In this document: piece after piece, positions 1 to 8,525 of the stretch
Layout: every line of letters begins with the position of its first letter
Position numbering within the stretch: position 1 is the stretch's first letter
Source of the DNA: WACF01 sp040880205
Lineage (GTDB): Bacteria; Pseudomonadota; Gammaproteobacteria; Pseudomonadales; Cellvibrionaceae
Direction of reading: 5' to 3'
Length of the DNA stretch: 64,000 nt
NCBI GenBank assembly: GCA_040880205.1
Contig: JBBDIU010000134.1
Location: forward strand, 11,177 to 75,176
Position numbers and translations under genes: made by a program
Notes under the pieces: model-generated
What the model was told of the DNA's origin: nothing
Database searches by the model: none
Seen by the model: only the letters and a program-made list of their open reading frames with translations

Positions 1-116
1 GTCAACCGCCGATTTGAATTTCAAATATATCTTTTAAAAACAGCACGTTATCGGTCAGGTGGACGCCTCGGCCAGAGTCCTCGTCCCGCCAATGTAAATA
101 TTTATCAAACATTCTC

Positions 117-144
117 TTGACTTTTCCTTACGCGATGTTATTTT
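117..144 (+). promoter_or_regulatory. Candidate sigma-70 promoter of the TonB operon
   Basis: TTGACT (117-122) and TATTTT (139-144) are separated by 16 bases in an AT-rich stretch about 85 bases before the first operon gene. An AGGAGA ribosome binding site lies near 213. Assigned by eye only. Confidence 0.4.
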
Positions 145-152
145 TTACGCAT

Positions 153-172
153 GATGCTATTTTTATAGCATC
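153..172. promoter_or_regulatory. Inverted repeat between promoter and first gene of the TonB operon
   Basis: GATGCTA and TAGCATC form a perfect 7-bp inverted repeat around TTTTTA, just after the candidate -10. It could be an operator or a leader hairpin. It does not match the Fur box I know, so the regulator is unknown. Confidence 0.35.
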
Positions 173-226
173 TCGTTAATTTAATAGCACCCCGCTGCAA
201 TTGACGGGCTTACAGGAGACATTCCA

Positions 227-1060
227 ATGGCTAATCGAACTGTTCAAGGGCAGACCTTACCGCGCCGCCGCTTGGGTCTGCTTGGGGCCTACAGCCTCTT
301 ACTCTCGGTGGCGCTGTCGGCCGGGGCAACGAGCTTCGCCGACATACTCGCGGCCGAAAAGGCGGCGGTGAAAGAAGGCGTCGCCAGCCAGCAGCGCATC
401 GACCAGGTCGACGATGAGCGCGCCGAATTGGTCGGCGAATACCGCGGCGCGGTACGGCAGCAGGAAGATCTGGTGAAGTACAACAACCAACTGCGCTCGG
501 TCGTTGAATCCCAGGAGAAGGAAGCCGCGTCCTTTAACGAGCAATTGCAACGGGTCAGTCATTTGGAAAGCGACATTGTGCCTTTGATGAGCGACATGTT
601 GGACGCGCTGGAAAAATTTATCGCGCTCGATGCGCCCTTCCTCCCACGCGAGCGTCGCAACCGGGTGGCAAAACTGCGTGAGTTGTTTGGATCCGATGTC
701 AGTAGTCCGGAAAAGTACCAGCGCATCCTCGAAGCCTACCAAATCGAGAACGACTACGGCCGCACCATTGAAAGCTACGACGCCCCCCTGCCGGACAATG
801 CTGCCGGTGGCGAACAAGTGGTGAGCTTTCTCAAGGTCGGCCGCGCGGTTTTTTTGTACCAAACCCTGGACGGCAAGAACTCATTTTATTGGCGCCCTGA
901 GGAGCGCCAATGGCTGCCGCTTGAACAACGCTTCAATCAGCCAGTGCGCCGTGGCATCCAAATGGCCCGCGAACAGATACCTTCGGATCTGCTTCTTTTG
1001 CCCGTTCTTATGCCGACAGTTATGCCGCCGGTTATGCCCACCGTTATGCCCCAGCCATGA
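227..1060 (+). CDS. DUF3450 family protein, first gene of TonB system
   Basis: Periplasmic coiled-coil protein of the DUF3450 family, 277 residues. An N-terminal signal peptide (basic residues, then LLGAYSLLLSVALSAGA) is followed by a long charged helical region (about residues 40-120) and a C-terminal domain. DUF3450 genes commonly open TtpC-type TonB operons, as here. The biochemical role is unknown; a structural or regulatory part of the energy-transducing complex is an inference. AGGAGA near 213 supports the start. The last 17 or so codons are built from a 12-bp tandem repeat giving MPTV/MPPV units. The stop codon lies immediately before the ribosome binding site of the next gene, so translation is probably coupled. 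Confidence 0.85.
   Translation: MANRTVQGQTLPRRRLGLLGAYSLLLSVALSAGATSFADILAAEKAAVKEGVASQQRIDQVDDERAELVGEYRGAVRQQEDLVKYNNQLRSVVESQEKEAASFNEQLQRVSHLESDIVPLMSDMLDALEKFIALDAPFLPRERRNRVAKLRELFGSDVSSPEKYQRILEAYQIENDYGRTIESYDAPLPDNAAGGEQVVSFLKVGRAVFLYQTLDGKNSFYWRPEERQWLPLEQRFNQPVRRGIQMAREQIPSDLLLLPVLMPTVMPPVMPTVMPQP
1007..1054 (+). repeat. Four tandem 12-bp repeats at the 3' end of the DUF3450 gene
   Basis: Four in-frame copies of a 12-mer related to GTTATGCCNNCN (1007-1018, 1019-1030, 1031-1042, 1043-1054) encode the Pro/Val/Met tail and end six bases before the stop. This looks like a recent slippage expansion, so copy number may vary between strains. Confidence 0.8.
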
Positions 1061-1074
1061 TCGAGGAGACGGCA

Positions 1075-2442
1075 ATGAAAAATATTACTCGCACAATATT
1101 CATCATGGCATTTGCGATCCTGACGGCAACAACGGTCAGTGCCGATGTCACGGAACCCGTAAGCAGTCTCGAACAACTGCTTGACCGCGTCGTGCAAAGC
1201 CAACGCGCGGACGCGGTCGCAAACCGCGAACGCGTTCAGGACTTTGTCAACCGGCGGGACCAGCAACGGCAATTGCTCGACGAGGTGCAAGCCGAGATCG
1301 CGGAACAAGAGCGAATCAGCGCCTCGCTTAAGCAGACAATTGAATCCAACAAGGACACGCTTGCCGAACTTGAAGATCAGTTGTTAACGCGGTTGGGAGA
1401 TTTCGACGAACTGTTCGGGGTTACCCGCCAAGTGGCTGGCGATACGCTGGCCCGGATTAACAGTTCCATTATCAGCGCCCAGTTTCCCGGTCGCGAGCGG
1501 GCATTGGCCAATATCGCCCAGGAGAAAAAGGCCCTGCCCTCCATAGAACAGCTATCGGAACTGTGGCTTATTCTGCTGCAAGAACAAACCGAACAGGCAA
1601 AAGTTGCCACCTTCAGCGCATCGATCAATAACGCGGCCGGCGAAGTGGTGGAGAAACAAGTCACCCGCATCGGGCCATTCAATGCGGTGGCCGATGGCAA
1701 CTTCCTGGTTTACAACGGCGATGCCGGCCGCCTGACTACCCTGCACCGGCAACCCGCCGCTGTTTATCGCCGCAGCGCCGAGCAAATGGAACATGCCGCA
1801 CCGGGCCAATTGGTGACCGCCACCATTGATCCTTCCAGCGGAGCGATTCTGAGTCTACTGGTGCAAGCACCCAACCTTTTGGAACGTTTTCATCAAGGCG
1901 GCCTGGTTGGCTACCTGGTAACGCTGTTGGCGGCCATCGGACTCACCATTGGCGTACAGCGCATGGCAAGTCTTTGGTGGACCGCCACCAAAGTGAAGCG
2001 GCAAATGCGATCAAAACAACTCGATGACAACAATCCGCTCGGTCGCGTATTGCAATCCTACCAGGACAACACCAAAGCGGATCCAGAGACCCTGGAGCTG
2101 AAACTCGAGGATGCGGTGATGAAAGAAGTCCCAAAACTCGAACGGGGGCTGAATACCCTGAAAGTATTGGCCGCGGTTGCACCCTTGATGGGCCTGCTCG
2201 GCACGGTGATCGGGATGATCATTACCTTTCAGTCGATCACCCTCTGGGGCACCGGCGATCCGAAGTTAATGGCGGGCGGCATATCCCAGGCCTTGATGAC
2301 CACGGTGCTGGGCCTGATCGCCGCCATTCCACTGTTGCTGCTGCACAGCATGGCCAGCGGCAGAGCACGGTTGCTGCAGCAGATTCTGCAAGAGCAAAGC
2401 GCCGGCCTGCTGGCAAAACGAGCGGAGGTGGCCCGTGACTAG
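1075..2442 (+). CDS. ttpC: TtpC-like MotA/TolQ/ExbB proton channel protein
   Basis: Large ExbB-family protein resembling TtpC of the Vibrio TonB2 system, 455 residues from the ATG at 1075. That start follows GAGGAG at 1063-1068 and gives a clean signal peptide (KNITRTIFIMAFAILTA), better than the in-frame ATG at 1057. A coiled-coil periplasmic region (about 30-120) and a mixed domain lead to three membrane segments near residues 285-305, 365-390 and 405-425. The last two hold the conserved MotA/TolQ/ExbB core (VAPLMGLLGTVIGMI). In Vibrio, TtpC works with ExbB2, ExbD2 and TonB2 in proton-driven outer membrane transport. It overlaps the next gene by 8 bases. Gene symbol by analogy with Vibrio. 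Confidence 0.85.
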   Translation: MKNITRTIFIMAFAILTATTVSADVTEPVSSLEQLLDRVVQSQRADAVANRERVQDFVNRRDQQRQLLDEVQAEIAEQERISASLKQTIESNKDTLAELEDQLLTRLGDFDELFGVTRQVAGDTLARINSSIISAQFPGRERALANIAQEKKALPSIEQLSELWLILLQEQTEQAKVATFSASINNAAGEVVEKQVTRIGPFNAVADGNFLVYNGDAGRLTTLHRQPAAVYRRSAEQMEHAAPGQLVTATIDPSSGAILSLLVQAPNLLERFHQGGLVGYLVTLLAAIGLTIGVQRMASLWWTATKVKRQMRSKQLDDNNPLGRVLQSYQDNTKADPETLELKLEDAVMKEVPKLERGLNTLKVLAAVAPLMGLLGTVIGMIITFQSITLWGTGDPKLMAGGISQALMTTVLGLIAAIPLLLLHSMASGRARLLQQILQEQSAGLLAKRAEVARD

Positions 2443-3019
2443 TCTGGATTTCAGCGCGATGCGGGGAATCCTGGCTCAACTCAATCCGCTCGCCGAACTG
2501 GAAGCGTTTCTTGCGCAAGGCGGTGTGGTACTGACGGTGATTATGCTGTGCACCTTTACCTTGTGGATGCTGATTCTGGAACGCTTTTACTACTTTTGGC
2601 GGGTTGCGAAAAAGGACCGGGAGCGGGCCCGCAACAGTTGGCAAGGCCGTTCGGATAGCCGCTCCTGGTATGCGCGGCAGATTCGGCGGCGGCTCATTTC
2701 CATTCTCCGGAATCGTTCCGAACACAACCTTCACACCATAAAGGCGGTAGTGGCCATTGCACCGCTGTTGGGATTGCTGGGAACGGTAACGGGCATGATC
2801 GATGTGTTCGACGTGATGGCTTATGCCGGCAGCGGCAACACGCGCGCGATGGCCGCCGGTGTGTCCAAGGCCACCATTCCCACCATGGCGGGAATGGTGG
2901 TGGCGCTCACCGGCATGCTCTGCGGTTTGCGTTTGCAACGACAACTTAAAGCCACGATGGAAGCGGCCAAGGCGCAGTTGGAACTGAAAACCCCGGGAGT
3001 ACGTTATGAAAAAAATTAA
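2435..3019 (+). CDS. exbB: ExbB-type proton channel subunit
   Basis: Biopolymer transport protein of the ExbB/TolQ family, 194 residues, starting at GTG 2435 with GGAGG at 2424-2428 inside the end of the previous gene. Membrane segments are visible at about residues 30-50 (VVLTVIMLCTFTLWMLILERF), 105-125 (VVAIAPLLGLLGTVTGMI) and 145-165. The APLLGLLGTVTGM motif is the family signature. With the ExbD proteins it forms the inner-membrane proton-conducting motor that energises TonB. It overlaps exbD by 14 bases, typical of translational coupling. Having both a long and a short ExbB paralogue is normal for TtpC systems. Confidence 0.9.
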   Translation: MTSLDFSAMRGILAQLNPLAELEAFLAQGGVVLTVIMLCTFTLWMLILERFYYFWRVAKKDRERARNSWQGRSDSRSWYARQIRRRLISILRNRSEHNLHTIKAVVAIAPLLGLLGTVTGMIDVFDVMAYAGSGNTRAMAAGVSKATIPTMAGMVVALTGMLCGLRLQRQLKATMEAAKAQLELKTPGVRYEKN

Positions 3020-3431
3020 GTCTCTCCGCAGTGGCGATGCCGAGGTCAACATGACGCCGATGCTGGACATCGTATTCATCATGCTGATCTTTTTTATTGT
3101 GGCTTCCAACATCGTGCGTGAGTCGGGTTTGGACGTCACGCAACGCAACGAGCAAAACGAGGAGCCCGAGACAGCGGCGAAAGTGCGCGCGATTTACATA
3201 CAAATCTGCGCCGACGACAGCATTTTTATCGACCGCCGCGCGGTGGATGCACGTTCGATACGCGCCAAGGTGGAAGCGAAACTGGCGGCCGAGCCGAGCT
3301 CGGTCGTGGTGATCGAAACGCAACAGCAGGCATCCACCGGATCGCTGGTAAGGGTTATGGATCAGGCGATTGCAGCCCGCGCGCCGGTCTCAATTGCTCC
3401 ACAAGGTGCGCAATGCGCGCTCAATGCATAG
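3006..3431 (+). CDS. exbD: ExbD/TolR family protein (first copy)
   Basis: Inner-membrane ExbD protein, 141 residues, with one N-terminal transmembrane helix and a periplasmic domain. The helix contains the strictly conserved aspartate in the motif NMTPMLDIVFIMLIFF, the residue thought to take part in proton translocation with ExbB. It partners the ExbB proteins encoded just upstream. It overlaps exbB and is followed 12 bases later by a second exbD that shares this motif but diverges in the periplasmic part. The C-terminal Cys-Ala-Leu-Asn-Ala tail and a second periplasmic Cys (residue 60s) are unlike the second copy. Confidence 0.9.
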   Translation: MKKIKSLRSGDAEVNMTPMLDIVFIMLIFFIVASNIVRESGLDVTQRNEQNEEPETAAKVRAIYIQICADDSIFIDRRAVDARSIRAKVEAKLAAEPSSVVVIETQQQASTGSLVRVMDQAIAARAPVSIAPQGAQCALNA

Positions 3432-3443
3432 CGGAGGCAGGCA

Positions 3444-3845
3444 ATGGATACCAATGGGCAAGCCGAGGACGAATTGGAAGTCAACATGACCCCCATGTTG
3501 GATATCGTTTTTATCATGCTGATATTTTTTATCGTAACTGCCGTATTCGTTAAGGAATCCGGGGTGGAGGTTTTGCGGCCCGAAGCAAAAACGGCAACAA
3601 CGATAAAACGCGTGTCCACCCTGATTGGGATAACCGGGGACAACCAAATATGGATCGACAACCGGCAGGTTCAGTTGGATGAAGTCCGGACCCTGGTCAG
3701 TCAGCTCAAACAGGAAAACCCAAAGGGCAATGTAGTGATCACCGCCGATGCACAATCCGATTCGCGGGTGGTGGTTGAGGTTGTGCAACAACTGAATGAC
3801 TTCGACATTGCCGGCGTTTCCATTGCCACCACGAAAGGAGGTTGA
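3444..3845 (+). CDS. exbD: ExbD/TolR family protein (second copy)
   Basis: Second ExbD-type subunit, 133 residues, with the same membrane motif NMTPMLDIVFIMLIFF and a periplasmic beta/alpha domain. GGAGG at 3432-3436 precedes the start. Two consecutive exbD genes are usual in DUF3450/TtpC operons; the products may form a heteromeric ExbD assembly (inference). Its end overlaps the ribosome binding site of tonB, since AAAGGAGG forms its last sense codons and stop region. Confidence 0.9.
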   Translation: MDTNGQAEDELEVNMTPMLDIVFIMLIFFIVTAVFVKESGVEVLRPEAKTATTIKRVSTLIGITGDNQIWIDNRQVQLDEVRTLVSQLKQENPKGNVVITADAQSDSRVVVEVVQQLNDFDIAGVSIATTKGG

Positions 3846-3847
3846 TC

Positions 3848-4447
3848 ATGCTTGTTTACCTGACACGCGCCGCTATGGCCGGGCTACTCACCGTCGCCAT
3901 CTTTCTGTTCATGCGTTACCTCATCAATCCGCAGAATCCGCCCACATTGGAGGACGACCCCGGTGTCGACATTCGCATCACGCGGGAAAAGCGGAAGGAG
4001 GAAACCGAGCGCCGACAACGAAAACTCCCCGCCGAACCTGAGCAAACGCCACCGCCACCGCCTCCGGCAAGTCAGCAGGAACGCGTCACCCTGGGCGAAG
4101 GCCAAGGCGGTTATGAATACGACTGGTCGGAGTGGAAGGCCGGCGAGGGACAGCAGATGCCCATGGACACGGATCGACGAGCCATGCCCATGGTGCGCAT
4201 TCCCCCGCAGTATCCGGAGCGTGCCCTGCGGCAGGGTATCGAGGGGTGGGTGTTGTTGGAATTCACCATTACCCCGGTGGGCACGGTCGAGGAGATTCGC
4301 ATTGTAGAAGCCGAACCGCCCAATGTGTTTGACAGAGCGTCGATACGCGCACTGCAAGGTTGGAAATACCAACCCAAGATGGTGAACGGGCAACCGGTTG
4401 CGCAGTCCGGCATGCGAGACCTCATCGTGTTCGAAATCCAGGATTAG
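3848..4447 (+). CDS. tonB: TonB family energy transducer
   Basis: TonB protein, 199 residues from the ATG at 3848, chosen because AAAGGAGG (3834-3841) is spaced six bases from it; a TTG at 3842 is in frame but poorly spaced. One N-terminal membrane anchor (about residues 5-23) is followed by a short proline-rich linker (EQTPPPPPPASQ) and a C-terminal TonB domain with RIPPQYPERALRQGIEGWVLLEFTI, the family signature around the YP motif. It transmits energy from the ExbB/ExbD motor to TonB-dependent receptors such as the one encoded at 8526-10820. The linker is short, as in TonB2-type proteins. It sits between exbD and the TPR gene. Confidence 0.92.
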   Translation: MLVYLTRAAMAGLLTVAIFLFMRYLINPQNPPTLEDDPGVDIRITREKRKEETERRQRKLPAEPEQTPPPPPPASQQERVTLGEGQGGYEYDWSEWKAGEGQQMPMDTDRRAMPMVRIPPQYPERALRQGIEGWVLLEFTITPVGTVEEIRIVEAEPPNVFDRASIRALQGWKYQPKMVNGQPVAQSGMRDLIVFEIQD

Positions 4448-4473
4448 TCAGTAACGTTTCGGGAGTGTTGACC

Positions 4474-6054
4474 ATGGCCACCAACATAAATCAACAGCGC
4501 GCAAATCGTCCGGCGACATCGAGGCCTAGCCAATTGAGACTGACTTTTAACCCGGCGGATAATATCGCTGGGTTAATAGCAGGTACATGGATGTGCCGCC
4601 GTCGAATGGAAGTCGACGGGAGCTCGCGAAATACAGGGAGATTCGGGTATCTCCGCCGGTATTTCGCGAGCGATGGACTGATGGTTTTATTCCGCCGACT
4701 TGGTAGCGCTTTACTGCTAATAATCACCTGCTCGGTTTTGCTTTTCGGCTATTCCGCCCCAGGGCACACTCAAGAACACGAGCGCGAAAAACGGCGGGTT
4801 GCACAGGTGCTGTCCACGGCGGGCTATCGCAAAATGGCCGAAGCCCGGGAATTACTCGAAGCCGACGATCAAAGTAGCGGTATTGCGCTTTTACAGGAAG
4901 TGATTGACGGCAGTCGCTATTCCGAATACGACCAGGCGAAGGCCCTGCAAATACGCGCCTTTGTGTACGTCTCGGACAATCAATACGCGCAGGCCATTGA
5001 GATGTATACCCGCGCCTTGGACTTACAGGTGCTCGACCTTGGCTCGGAGCTTGAATTGATCTACAGCCTGGCGAATTTGTACGCCTATACCGAGCAATAC
5101 CAACAAAGCATCGCGTTCCTGGAAAAATGGTTCGCGGCAACGGACAACCCGGATGCCCAGGCGCATTTTACGGCAGCCCAGGTATACGCACTGTCCGAGG
5201 AACCCACCACGGCTTTGTACTACGCCGAACGCGGCTTGACCCTGCACCAAAACGACCCCGAAGCGGAGCCGCGGGAAAGTTGGTACCGGTTGCTTCTCGC
5301 CATCCGTTTGCAACTCAAGAAATATTCCGAAGGCAGTGAACTCTTGGAACAAATGATTGAGCTGTGGCCAAACAAAACCGAGTACTACACCCAACTCAGC
5401 GCACTGTATGGCGAACTGGGACGGGAATTGGACGCGCTACTGGTGATGGCCATTGCGCATCGCACCGGCCTTTTAAGCGAAGGCACCAGCAAGGAACGCC
5501 TTGCGCGGATGTACCGCTACCACGATTATCCTCATAAAGGGGCCGGCATTCTGCAAGCCATGATCGACCAAGACGAATCCGCCGATGACGGACAAGAATG
5601 GAAAGCGCTGGGCGACGCCTACTCGCAAGCGCGCGAGTGGGAATCGGCAAAAACAGCGTATTTGCAGGGGGCAAGGCTCTCGTCCACCGGCGAGGACTGG
5701 CTGCGCATCTGTCAGACGGCTTCCCGGGACGGCTTGTGGAACGAGGCCAGGGAATATTGTCAGAATGCCATCGACAAGGGTGGTCTGGAAGAGGACCACA
5801 ACTACGCCTGGCAGATCCTGGCACTGGCGCATTACCACGGCGACGACCGACACGCTGCCATGGAGGCATTTGCGCAATGCAGCGAACCGCCCGAAGCCGA
5901 CAATACCTGCACTGAGTGGCTGAGCCATGTCGAAAAACAAATTGAACAGGAAAAACTGGAGGATGAGCGACAGCTACGCGAACAACAGCAAGCCGCGCAA
6001 CGGAAAGATAGCGTAGAAGACGCAGTGGAAAGCGCTTTGTACTTCCACCGCTAA
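4474..6054 (+). CDS. TPR-repeat protein of the TonB operon
   Basis: Tetratricopeptide-repeat protein closing the TonB operon, about 526 residues from ATG 4474 (GGGAG nine bases upstream). A second candidate start at ATG 4681 begins directly at a signal peptide (VLFRRLGSALLLIITCSVLLFGY) and matches the usual architecture better, but has a weak ribosome binding site. From there on the protein is helical, with repeated TPR-like segments (for example ALQIRAFVYVSDNQYAQAIEMYTRALDL) and a charged coiled-coil C terminus. TPR proteins follow tonB in TtpC-type operons and are probably periplasmic scaffolds; the exact job is unknown. The disputed 69-codon stretch holds the nested palindromes at 4599-4670. 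Confidence 0.8.
   Translation: MATNINQQRANRPATSRPSQLRLTFNPADNIAGLIAGTWMCRRRMEVDGSSRNTGRFGYLRRYFASDGLMVLFRRLGSALLLIITCSVLLFGYSAPGHTQEHEREKRRVAQVLSTAGYRKMAEARELLEADDQSSGIALLQEVIDGSRYSEYDQAKALQIRAFVYVSDNQYAQAIEMYTRALDLQVLDLGSELELIYSLANLYAYTEQYQQSIAFLEKWFAATDNPDAQAHFTAAQVYALSEEPTTALYYAERGLTLHQNDPEAEPRESWYRLLLAIRLQLKKYSEGSELLEQMIELWPNKTEYYTQLSALYGELGRELDALLVMAIAHRTGLLSEGTSKERLARMYRYHDYPHKGAGILQAMIDQDESADDGQEWKALGDAYSQAREWESAKTAYLQGARLSSTGEDWLRICQTASRDGLWNEAREYCQNAIDKGGLEEDHNYAWQILALAHYHGDDRHAAMEAFAQCSEPPEADNTCTEWLSHVEKQIEQEKLEDERQLREQQQAAQRKDSVEDAVESALYFHR
4599..4670 (+). repeat. Nested inverted repeats before the TPR-protein signal peptide
   Basis: CCGTCGA (4599-4605) pairs with TCGACGG (4613-4619). 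CTCGCGAAATAC (4623-4634) pairs perfectly with GTATTTCGCGAG (4659-4670). Inside the latter, GGAGAT (4637-4642) pairs with ATCTCC (4649-4654). The block ends 10 bases before the alternative start codon at 4681, so it could act on translation or mRNA stability of the TPR gene. Confidence 0.7.
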
Positions 6055-6184
6055 GCGACAATTGACCGTGAGAAAATGACCGCCCAGGGATAGGGAGCCT
6101 CGGCACCGAGACCCCGGACTGGACTATTCCGCCAACAAACAGTAGATTGCGGGCAGTTCGAATAACGACGATCCGAGGAAGACT

Positions 6185-8335
6185 ATGAAGCGATTTGGAA
6201 CTCTCGCCATTGCCAGTTTGGGCGTTTTGGCGGCCTGCAATCAGGTTCAGGAATCCGACAAGGCCGAGATTGAACAGGCGAGCGCCTCGCAGGCCTATAC
6301 CGCCGCGGTGGACAGCGCGCGTTTAATCGCCGCCGACCAGGAAGCGGGGCAGTGGATGTCCCACGGCCGCACTTACGACGAACAGCGCTTTAGCCCGTTG
6401 GACCAGATTAACCGCGACAACGTGGATCAACTGGGTTTGACCTGGTACGCGGACATGGACACCAGCCGCGGACAGGAAGCGACCCCCATCGTGGTGGACG
6501 GCGCCTTGTATGTCACCACCGCCTGGAGCACGGTGAAAGCCTTTGATGTGGAATCCGGCCAGTTGATTTGGGCCTATGACCCGCAAGTGGACCGCGCCAA
6601 GGGCGTGGATGCCTGTTGTGATGTGGTCAATCGCGGCGTGGCTGTGTGGGAAGGCAAGGTTTTTGTCGGCACCCTCGACGGCCGGTTGGTGGCCCTGGAT
6701 TCCAAAAACGGCGAGGTCCTCTGGGAAGAAATGACCGTGGACACCAGCAAGCCCTACACCGTGACCGGCGCCCCGCGTGTAATAAAAGGTAAAGTTATTA
6801 TCGGTAACGGCGGCGCCGAATTGGGCGTGCGCGGTTACATTACCGCCTACGATGCCGACACCGGTGAAATGGACTGGCGCTTTTACACGGTGCCCGGCAA
6901 CCCCGCCGATGGTTTCGAACAGCCGGAACTGGAACAGGCCGCCGAAACCTGGAATGGCGAATGGTGGGAACAAGGCGGCGGCGGGACCGTGTGGGATTCC
7001 ATGGCCTACGATCCCGACTTGGATTTGCTTTATATCGGCGTGGGCAACGGTTCGCCCTGGAATCAGGCGATTCGCAGTCCCGGCGGCGGCGACAACCTGT
7101 TCCTGACCTCCATTGTGGCCCTGGACCCGGACGACGGTACCTACAAGTGGCACTACCAAACCACCCCGGGGGAAACCTGGGATTACACCGCCACCCAGCA
7201 CATTATTCTGGCCGATCTGGACATTGACGGGGAACAACGCCGCGTCGTTATGCAGGCACCCAAGAATGGCTTTTTCTACGTGTTGGACGCGGTCACCGGT
7301 GAACTGGTATCGGCGGAGAATTTCGTGCCCATCAACTGGGCCACCCACGTGGACCTGGAAACCGGCCGGCCGGTGGAAGTGGCAGCGGCCCGCTACGACA
7401 AAACCGGCGAGCCGCACATCGTGTTCCCCGGCCCCCAGGGTGGCCACAACTGGCACCCGATGGCATTCAATCCGCAAACCGGTCTGGTCTATCTTCCCGC
7501 GCGGGAACAGAGCACCGGCTATGTATCGGATGTTGATTTCACCGCGTCCATTCGCGGCTGGAATACCGGCATCGACTTTGCGCGCGGCGCCGCCTTGATG
7601 CGCGACAGCAGCCAGAATCCGCCCACCCCCAAATCCTATCTGCAAGCCTGGGATCCGGTGGCGCAAAAAGAAGTCTGGCGCGCGCCGCACAACAATCCCA
7701 GCGACGCCAGCGGGGTCCTGACAACCGCCGGCAAGCTGGTATTCCAGGGTAATTCGGCCGGCGAATTCATCGCCTACGGCGCCGAAACCGGCGAACGCCT
7801 CTGGACGGGTATTACCCAGGCCAGCGTGGTGGCCGCACCGTCCACCTATACCGTCAACGGCGAGCAGCACGTGGCCATTCTGGTCGGCGCGCGCGGCCTT
7901 CCCAGCCGTGGCCCCGGCGCGGTGGGCTCAACCACCGACAAGTCCACCAACAATTCCCGCCTGCTGGTCTACAAGTTGGGCGGCACCGCCAGCCTGCCCA
8001 ATGCGGCCGTCGACCTGACCAGAACAAGCACGCCATCCAGCAGTGAGCGCCCCGCGCCGCCGCCGGTAACCGCTTCCATCGAAACCATCGCCCACGGCGA
8101 ACAGGTGTACGGTCGCTTTTGCAGCGTTTGTCATGGTCCCAGCGCGGCCAGTCCCGACCCGGGTACTTTCCCCGACTTGCGACATAGCCTGCGCATTCGC
8201 GGCGAGGAAACCTGGGCCGACGTGGTACTCGAGGGTGAACTGGCCGACAAAGGCATGGTCTCCTTTGCTTCGACCATTTCGGAAAGCGATTCCGAAGCGA
8301 TACGTGCCTACGTAATCTCCCAAGCCAATCAGTAA
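6185..8335 (+). CDS. PQQ-dependent alcohol dehydrogenase with fused cytochrome c
   Basis: Quinohemoprotein alcohol dehydrogenase of the methanol/ethanol family, 716 residues. The lipobox LAAC puts the lipidated Cys at about residue 19, so it is membrane-tethered on the periplasmic side. An eight-bladed PQQ propeller spans about 45-590, with the adjacent Cys pair C144-C145 that contacts PQQ and the catalytic Asp in GETWDYTATQ (about D333). A C-terminal cytochrome c domain carries CSVCH (C646, C649, H650). The residue two after the catalytic Asp is Thr, not the extra Asp of lanthanide enzymes, so calcium is the expected metal. It oxidises alcohols and passes electrons through its own heme. GAGGAAG precedes the ATG. 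No PQQ synthesis genes lie nearby. Confidence 0.88.
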   Translation: MKRFGTLAIASLGVLAACNQVQESDKAEIEQASASQAYTAAVDSARLIAADQEAGQWMSHGRTYDEQRFSPLDQINRDNVDQLGLTWYADMDTSRGQEATPIVVDGALYVTTAWSTVKAFDVESGQLIWAYDPQVDRAKGVDACCDVVNRGVAVWEGKVFVGTLDGRLVALDSKNGEVLWEEMTVDTSKPYTVTGAPRVIKGKVIIGNGGAELGVRGYITAYDADTGEMDWRFYTVPGNPADGFEQPELEQAAETWNGEWWEQGGGGTVWDSMAYDPDLDLLYIGVGNGSPWNQAIRSPGGGDNLFLTSIVALDPDDGTYKWHYQTTPGETWDYTATQHIILADLDIDGEQRRVVMQAPKNGFFYVLDAVTGELVSAENFVPINWATHVDLETGRPVEVAAARYDKTGEPHIVFPGPQGGHNWHPMAFNPQTGLVYLPAREQSTGYVSDVDFTASIRGWNTGIDFARGAALMRDSSQNPPTPKSYLQAWDPVAQKEVWRAPHNNPSDASGVLTTAGKLVFQGNSAGEFIAYGAETGERLWTGITQASVVAAPSTYTVNGEQHVAILVGARGLPSRGPGAVGSTTDKSTNNSRLLVYKLGGTASLPNAAVDLTRTSTPSSSERPAPPPVTASIETIAHGEQVYGRFCSVCHGPSAASPDPGTFPDLRHSLRIRGEETWADVVLEGELADKGMVSFASTISESDSEAIRAYVISQANQ

Positions 8336-8363
8336 GCTTTAAAAACAGCCCCCGCAAATAAAT

Positions 8364-8395
8364 CCCCGGTTTGTAGCGAAAGCCACAAACCGGGG
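8364..8395 (+). terminator. Hairpin after the PQQ dehydrogenase gene, terminator-like
   Basis: CCCCGGTTTGT (8364-8374) and ACAAACCGGGG (8385-8395) form a perfect 11-bp stem. The loop can pair further as GC-GAAA-GC, giving a GNRA tetraloop. It lies 29 bases after the stop. No T-run follows, so it may be a Rho-assisted terminator or an mRNA-stabilising structure. Confidence 0.55.
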
Positions 8396-8525
8396 TACAC
8401 CGCGATTAATAACTCCGAGGCATGGCCGGGGCGAGGTGCGACAATTTGCCGCATTGACTCCCACCCCGCTTCCTCTACATTAGCAGCCCGGTTTCTGGTT
8501 TCGGTTTTGGTGTGCGGGTCTGCTA

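Noticed and set aside
6323..7870. Antisense 515-codon frame opposite the PQQ dehydrogenase
   Set aside because: Gly/His/Val-rich artefact of the codon bias of the real gene.
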